DNA from: an uncultured Odoribacter sp.
Lineage (GTDB): Bacteria; Bacteroidota; Bacteroidia; Bacteroidales; Marinifilaceae
Length of the DNA stretch: 7,910 bases
Direction: 5' to 3'
Assembly: GCA_900548135.1 (NCBI GenBank)
Contig: URJC01000109.1
Span: forward strand, 1 to 7,910
The number at the start of each line of letters is the position of its first letter. The first letter of the stretch is position 1. The translations under genes were made by a program, and so were the position numbers. Below, piece by piece: positions 7,433 to 7,910 of this stretch. Below the pieces are notes generated by a model that was not told the origin of the DNA, ran no database searches, and worked only from the letters and a program-made list of their open reading frames with translations.

Positions 7433-7528
7433 ATGATGGAACAGGAAGTAGCTTGCAATCTTGTCACAGAGGATCATGCGGGAAAGGTATTCAACATTAA
7501 TTCAGCAATTTTATCATGGAAAAGATAA
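7433..7528 (+). CDS. Possible 31-residue leader ORF overlapping the fur-like start
   Basis: ATG 7433 opens a 31-codon frame ([11 protein letters not shown]... ending SWKR) with its stop at 7526-7528, overlapping the first 13 bases of the fur-like gene in another frame. It begins five bases after the rel stop and nearly fills the 88-base gap. The overlap would suit translational coupling, but the length is within what chance gives, no ribosome-binding site is evident and I recognise no homologue. Confidence 0.15.
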   Translation: MMEQEVACNLVTEDHAGKVFNINSAILSWKR

Positions 7529-7910
7529 AAGATACGGTAAAGGAAATTTTTACAACTTATCTACAACAAAAAGGGCATCGGAAAACCCCTGAGCGGTATG
7601 CAATTTTGGATGAAATTTATTCTCATGCCGGGCATTTTGATATAGAATCTCTGTATGTCTTTATGAAGAATAAAAATTATAGGGTGAGCCGGGCTACACT
7701 TTATAATACCATTGATCTGTTGTTGGATTGTAAATTGGTTATTAAACATCAGTTCGGAAATAATATTGCACAATTTGAAAAGGCCTTTAATAATCGCCAT
7801 CATGAACATTTGATCTGTCAGAAATGCGGTAAGGTAGAGGAGTTTTCGGATTCCAGAATTGACGAAGTGGTAGAACATATTGAAGAAAAATATCAATTTT
7901 CTGTACATCA
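7516..7910 (+). CDS. Fur-family transcriptional regulator, 5' part only
   Basis: Metal-responsive DNA-binding repressor of the ferric uptake regulator family; the exact metal cannot be read from the fragment. ATG 7516 is the first start in this frame after an in-frame TAA at 7498. It gives 131 residues up to the window edge; the family is about 140-165, so only the C-terminal end is missing. The N-terminal winged helix includes [17 protein letters not shown] (19-35) and the recognition helix region [13 protein letters not shown] (57-69), where Asn64 stands at the usual Arg of VYRTL. The dimer/metal domain starts with FEKAF, then [19 protein letters not shown]: His95, His96 and His98 are candidate regulatory-metal ligands, and Cys101-x-x-Cys104 is the first half of the structural zinc site. 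The second cysteine pair, if present, lies beyond the window. It follows rel by 88 bases with no terminator, suggesting one transcript. Confidence 0.93.
   Translation, partial: MEKIKDTVKEIFTTYLQQKGHRKTPERYAILDEIYSHAGHFDIESLYVFMKNKNYRVSRATLYNTIDLLLDCKLVIKHQFGNNIAQFEKAFNNRHHEHLICQKCGKVEEFSDSRIDEVVEHIEEKYQFSVH

Noticed and set aside
7561..7908. Minus-strand open frame at the right edge
   Set aside because: The + strand encodes a clear Fur-family protein here; the reverse frame is its shadow.
1..7910. A novel defence, mobile or biosynthetic system
   Set aside because: Every intact gene belongs to a well-known housekeeping family in a familiar order; no transposase, integrase, array or unexplained long ORF is present.

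Overview
The window is about 7.9 kb of moderately AT-rich bacterial DNA whose genes all lie on the + strand. Gene content, gene order, A-rich leaders without clear Shine-Dalgarno sequences, and one TAnnTTTG-type promoter element point to the phylum Bacteroidota, most likely a gut-type Bacteroidales. I cannot name a genus from the sequence alone. No mobile element, CRISPR array, tRNA or rRNA is visible.

Positions 1-4155 form an envelope-biogenesis block. It starts with the 3' part of uppS (undecaprenyl diphosphate synthase), then bamA (outer-membrane protein assembly, five POTRA domains plus barrel), then a 463-base gap, then an intact skp/ompH-type periplasmic chaperone gene, closed by a clear intrinsic terminator at 4127-4155. 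The gap is not empty. It holds the wreck of a second skp/ompH-type gene (about 3192-3515), with a recognisable signal peptide, N-terminal strand and C-terminal tail, but with frameshifts, stops and a missing middle. The ancestral layout was therefore probably uppS-bamA-skp-skp, the tandem arrangement usual in Bacteroidales, and this genome has lost the first copy.

Positions 4156-5160 hold murI (glutamate racemase, peptidoglycan precursor supply) as a likely separate unit. An imperfect inverted repeat lies in its leader, and a perfect 9-bp inverted repeat lies just after it.

Positions 5161-7910 hold a long Rel/SpoT-type (p)ppGpp synthetase/hydrolase with its own candidate promoter, followed 88 bases later by the 5' part of a Fur-family metalloregulator cut off by the window end.

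The genes fit a housekeeping locus: UppS makes the lipid carrier and MurI the D-glutamate for the wall, BamA and Skp build the outer membrane, and Rel and Fur adjust physiology to starvation and metal supply. I found no new multi-gene system. The most informative observation is the decayed chaperone paralogue, followed by the intergenic inverted repeats.
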